Assembly: GCA_943359705.1 (NCBI GenBank)
Contig: CALRIB010000008.1
Span: 1 to 20,906, forward strand
DNA: 20,906 nt
Direction of reading: 5' to 3'
Source of the DNA: Candidatus Nomurabacteria bacterium
GTDB taxonomy: Bacteria > Patescibacteriota > Minisyncoccia > Phycocordibacterales > UBA2100
Shown: positions 20,009 through 20,906 of the stretch, one piece after another
Numbering within the stretch: the stretch's first letter is position 1
Layout of the letters: each line of letters begins with the position of its first letter
Made by a program: the position numbers and the translations under genes
The notes under the pieces: model-generated
The model's database searches: none
The model's input: the letters and a program-made list of their open reading frames with translations, nothing else
Told to the model about the DNA's origin: nothing

Positions 20009-20440
20009 CTACTTATATTTCTTTTTCATTTCAGCGTACGAGGCTTGTAGGATTTTCTTTAAAACGGTCATGTCGACCTTATCTAATTTCTTGATGTAGA
20101 GGCACGCACCACTCGAGGCGGTATGAGGCCCGAGCTTTTTCAGAAGCGCGGCGTGTTTCTTCGCGGCGCCCATGCCGCCCATGAGGTAAATGGTGATGTT
20201 GCTTCCGCGCGGCGCGAAGGCGGCCATCGGCCAGTACCCTTCTTGCGAGCTACGCTCGGATTTGTAGTGAAACGTGCCAAAGCCCACCATGCCATTGCTC
20301 CAGACCGTAGGCTTCTGTTTGGTGATCGCCCCTAAGAGCGCAGCGACCTGCTTGGCTTCCGCGCGCCGAGTCGCATCAGGCACCTTCGCCAAAAACGCCG
20401 CCAAACTCGTCCCCGTCACCTTTGTTTTCACTTCTGCCAT
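20009..20440 (-). CDS. DUF1801-domain protein
   Basis: This 143-residue protein matches the DUF1801 (YdhG-like) fold. Its N-terminal helix (TSLAAFLAKVPDATRRAEAK) and the marker WSNGMVGFGTFHYK are followed by FAPRGSNITIYLMGG, KKLGPHTASSGACLYIKKL and a last helix (VLKKILQASYAEM). The family is widespread, and its members are often annotated only as hypothetical. It follows the three-TM gene by 9 nt and precedes the zinc-ribbon gene by 24 nt, so an operon is likely. No clear Shine-Dalgarno sequence. Confidence 0.88.
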   Translation of the reverse strand: MAEVKTKVTGTSLAAFLAKVPDATRRAEAKQVAALLGAITKQKPTVWSNGMVGFGTFHYKSERSSQEGYWPMAAFAPRGSNITIYLMGGMGAAKKHAALLKKLGPHTASSGACLYIKKLDKVDMTVLKKILQASYAEMKKKYK

Positions 20441-20449
20441 AGCTACGTC

Positions 20450-20854
20450 TTATTGTGACGTGACTTCACCGATTCGTTCAGGAGTTGGGTGACCAGCATT
20501 CGCGATACGCGTCTGATGCAAGGAATACATGAGAGCAAACCATAACAGACCGAGTAAGCACGAAAGCACGAGAATTGCGACGAGGTCTTGGGATGGCGAG
20601 TGGGGAGATTTGCGACCGAATCGTCGTGTAAAACGGTATGCTGTATATATAAAAATGAGGCCGAGTGCTATTGCGGCCAAAATCCAACCCGCAGGAATCG
20701 CACTAAGCAACTTCGGAATAGCCGCTTGTTCGCCAGAGTCGAGGACGAAAAAAGGGAAAAAGAAAATAACCCCGACAAAAAAGAGGGCGCAGAATAATGC
20801 TCCAGCCGCAGCGATGCCACCAAAAGCTCGCGGTAATGACGACATCCACATCAT
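20450..20854 (-). CDS. Three-TM membrane protein, unrecognised
   Basis: This is a 134-residue protein with three hydrophobic segments at about 11-38 (GALFCALFFVGVIFFFPFFV), 57-75 (WILAAIALGLIFIYTAYRF) and 89-111 (LVAILVLSCLLGLLWFALMY). A basic loop (RRFGRKSPH) lies between the second and third. I do not recognise the family. The first ATG (20854) lies exactly 6 nt after TAAACT (20866-20861), which supports it over the ATGs 3 and 9 nt further on. It would head an operon with the DUF1801 and zinc-ribbon genes. The last 40 bases of the window hold no other recognisable feature. Confidence 0.65.
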   Translation of the reverse strand: MMWMSSLPRAFGGIAAAGALFCALFFVGVIFFFPFFVLDSGEQAAIPKLLSAIPAGWILAAIALGLIFIYTAYRFTRRFGRKSPHSPSQDLVAILVLSCLLGLLWFALMYSLHQTRIANAGHPTPERIGEVTSQ

Positions 20855-20906
20855 GCGCGAAGTTTATCACGCTGGCGGCCACCTCAGCTTTTGCTTCTAC
20901 ATCCCC

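Noticed and set aside
1..20906. tRNA, rRNA or CRISPR arrays.
   Set aside because: No cloverleaf with T-loop/D-loop consensus, no rRNA core motif and no regular repeat-spacer array was seen on either strand by eye.
1..20906. Recoding of UGA as an amino acid, as in some CPR lineages.
   Set aside because: TGA serves as the natural stop in the 6101-6553 and RAYT genes, overlapping the next ATG, and no gene has in-frame TGA codons at conserved positions.

Overview
The window reads as a chromosomal segment of a Candidate Phyla Radiation (Patescibacteria) bacterium, most likely a Parcubacteria-type lineage such as Kaiserbacteria. This is inferred from the style of the genes: compact ribosomal proteins, many small signal-peptide/one-membrane-segment proteins, and large secreted proteins built from Gly-rich, PKD-like and Cys-containing 'TYTLSC' Ig-like modules. 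There is a SCP/CAP protein with several membrane segments and a REP-associated tyrosine transposase. TGA is used as a stop, so the code is standard and not the UGA=Gly code of Absconditabacteria/Gracilibacteria. No search could be run, so the taxonomic call is provisional.

Left part (1-7200, all minus strand). The N-terminal part of ribosomal protein L3 (rplC) runs off the left edge, and ribosomal protein S10 (rpsJ) sits at 6697-7113. In most bacteria these two are adjacent in the S10 operon. Here about 6.4 kb separate them, filled by a tight five-gene operon of exported proteins with its own promoter-like box (6560-6565). It is bounded by a strong terminator after rpsJ (6573-6606) and another after its last gene (382-407). 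The operon holds a duplicated two-gene module: a small signal-peptide/helical/single-TM protein followed directly by a large secreted protein with PKD-like and shared C-terminal modules. A fifth surface protein with a C-terminal membrane anchor ends it.

Middle part (7200-14100). This holds an MscS-type TM-helix protein, a HTH plus degenerate nucleotidyltransferase-like regulator, and an orphan plus-strand gene. The rplJ-rplL pair follows, with a recognisable L10 leader and promoter, then several small orphan and membrane proteins. A secreted Ig-like protein, a CAP-domain membrane protein, a TPR membrane protein and an unrecognised 137-residue protein complete the region.

Right part (14100-20906, minus strand). 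A three-gene overlapping set runs RAYT transposase, then a TM/NTF2-like protein, then a 988-residue surface protein. The last joins a zinc-dependent phospholipase C-like domain to Ig-like and lamin-tail domains. The set is bracketed by two doublets of the same REP-like hairpin repeat, and one more copy lies in frame inside the RAYT gene itself. Beyond are a GNAT acetyltransferase, a YCII-like protein, two small Cys-rich proteins, a DUF1801 protein and a three-TM protein.

Two start-signal classes recur. Many genes have a -10-like hexamer exactly 6 nt before the start codon and no Shine-Dalgarno sequence, suggesting leaderless mRNAs. A set of unrecognised small genes instead carries clear Shine-Dalgarno sequences.
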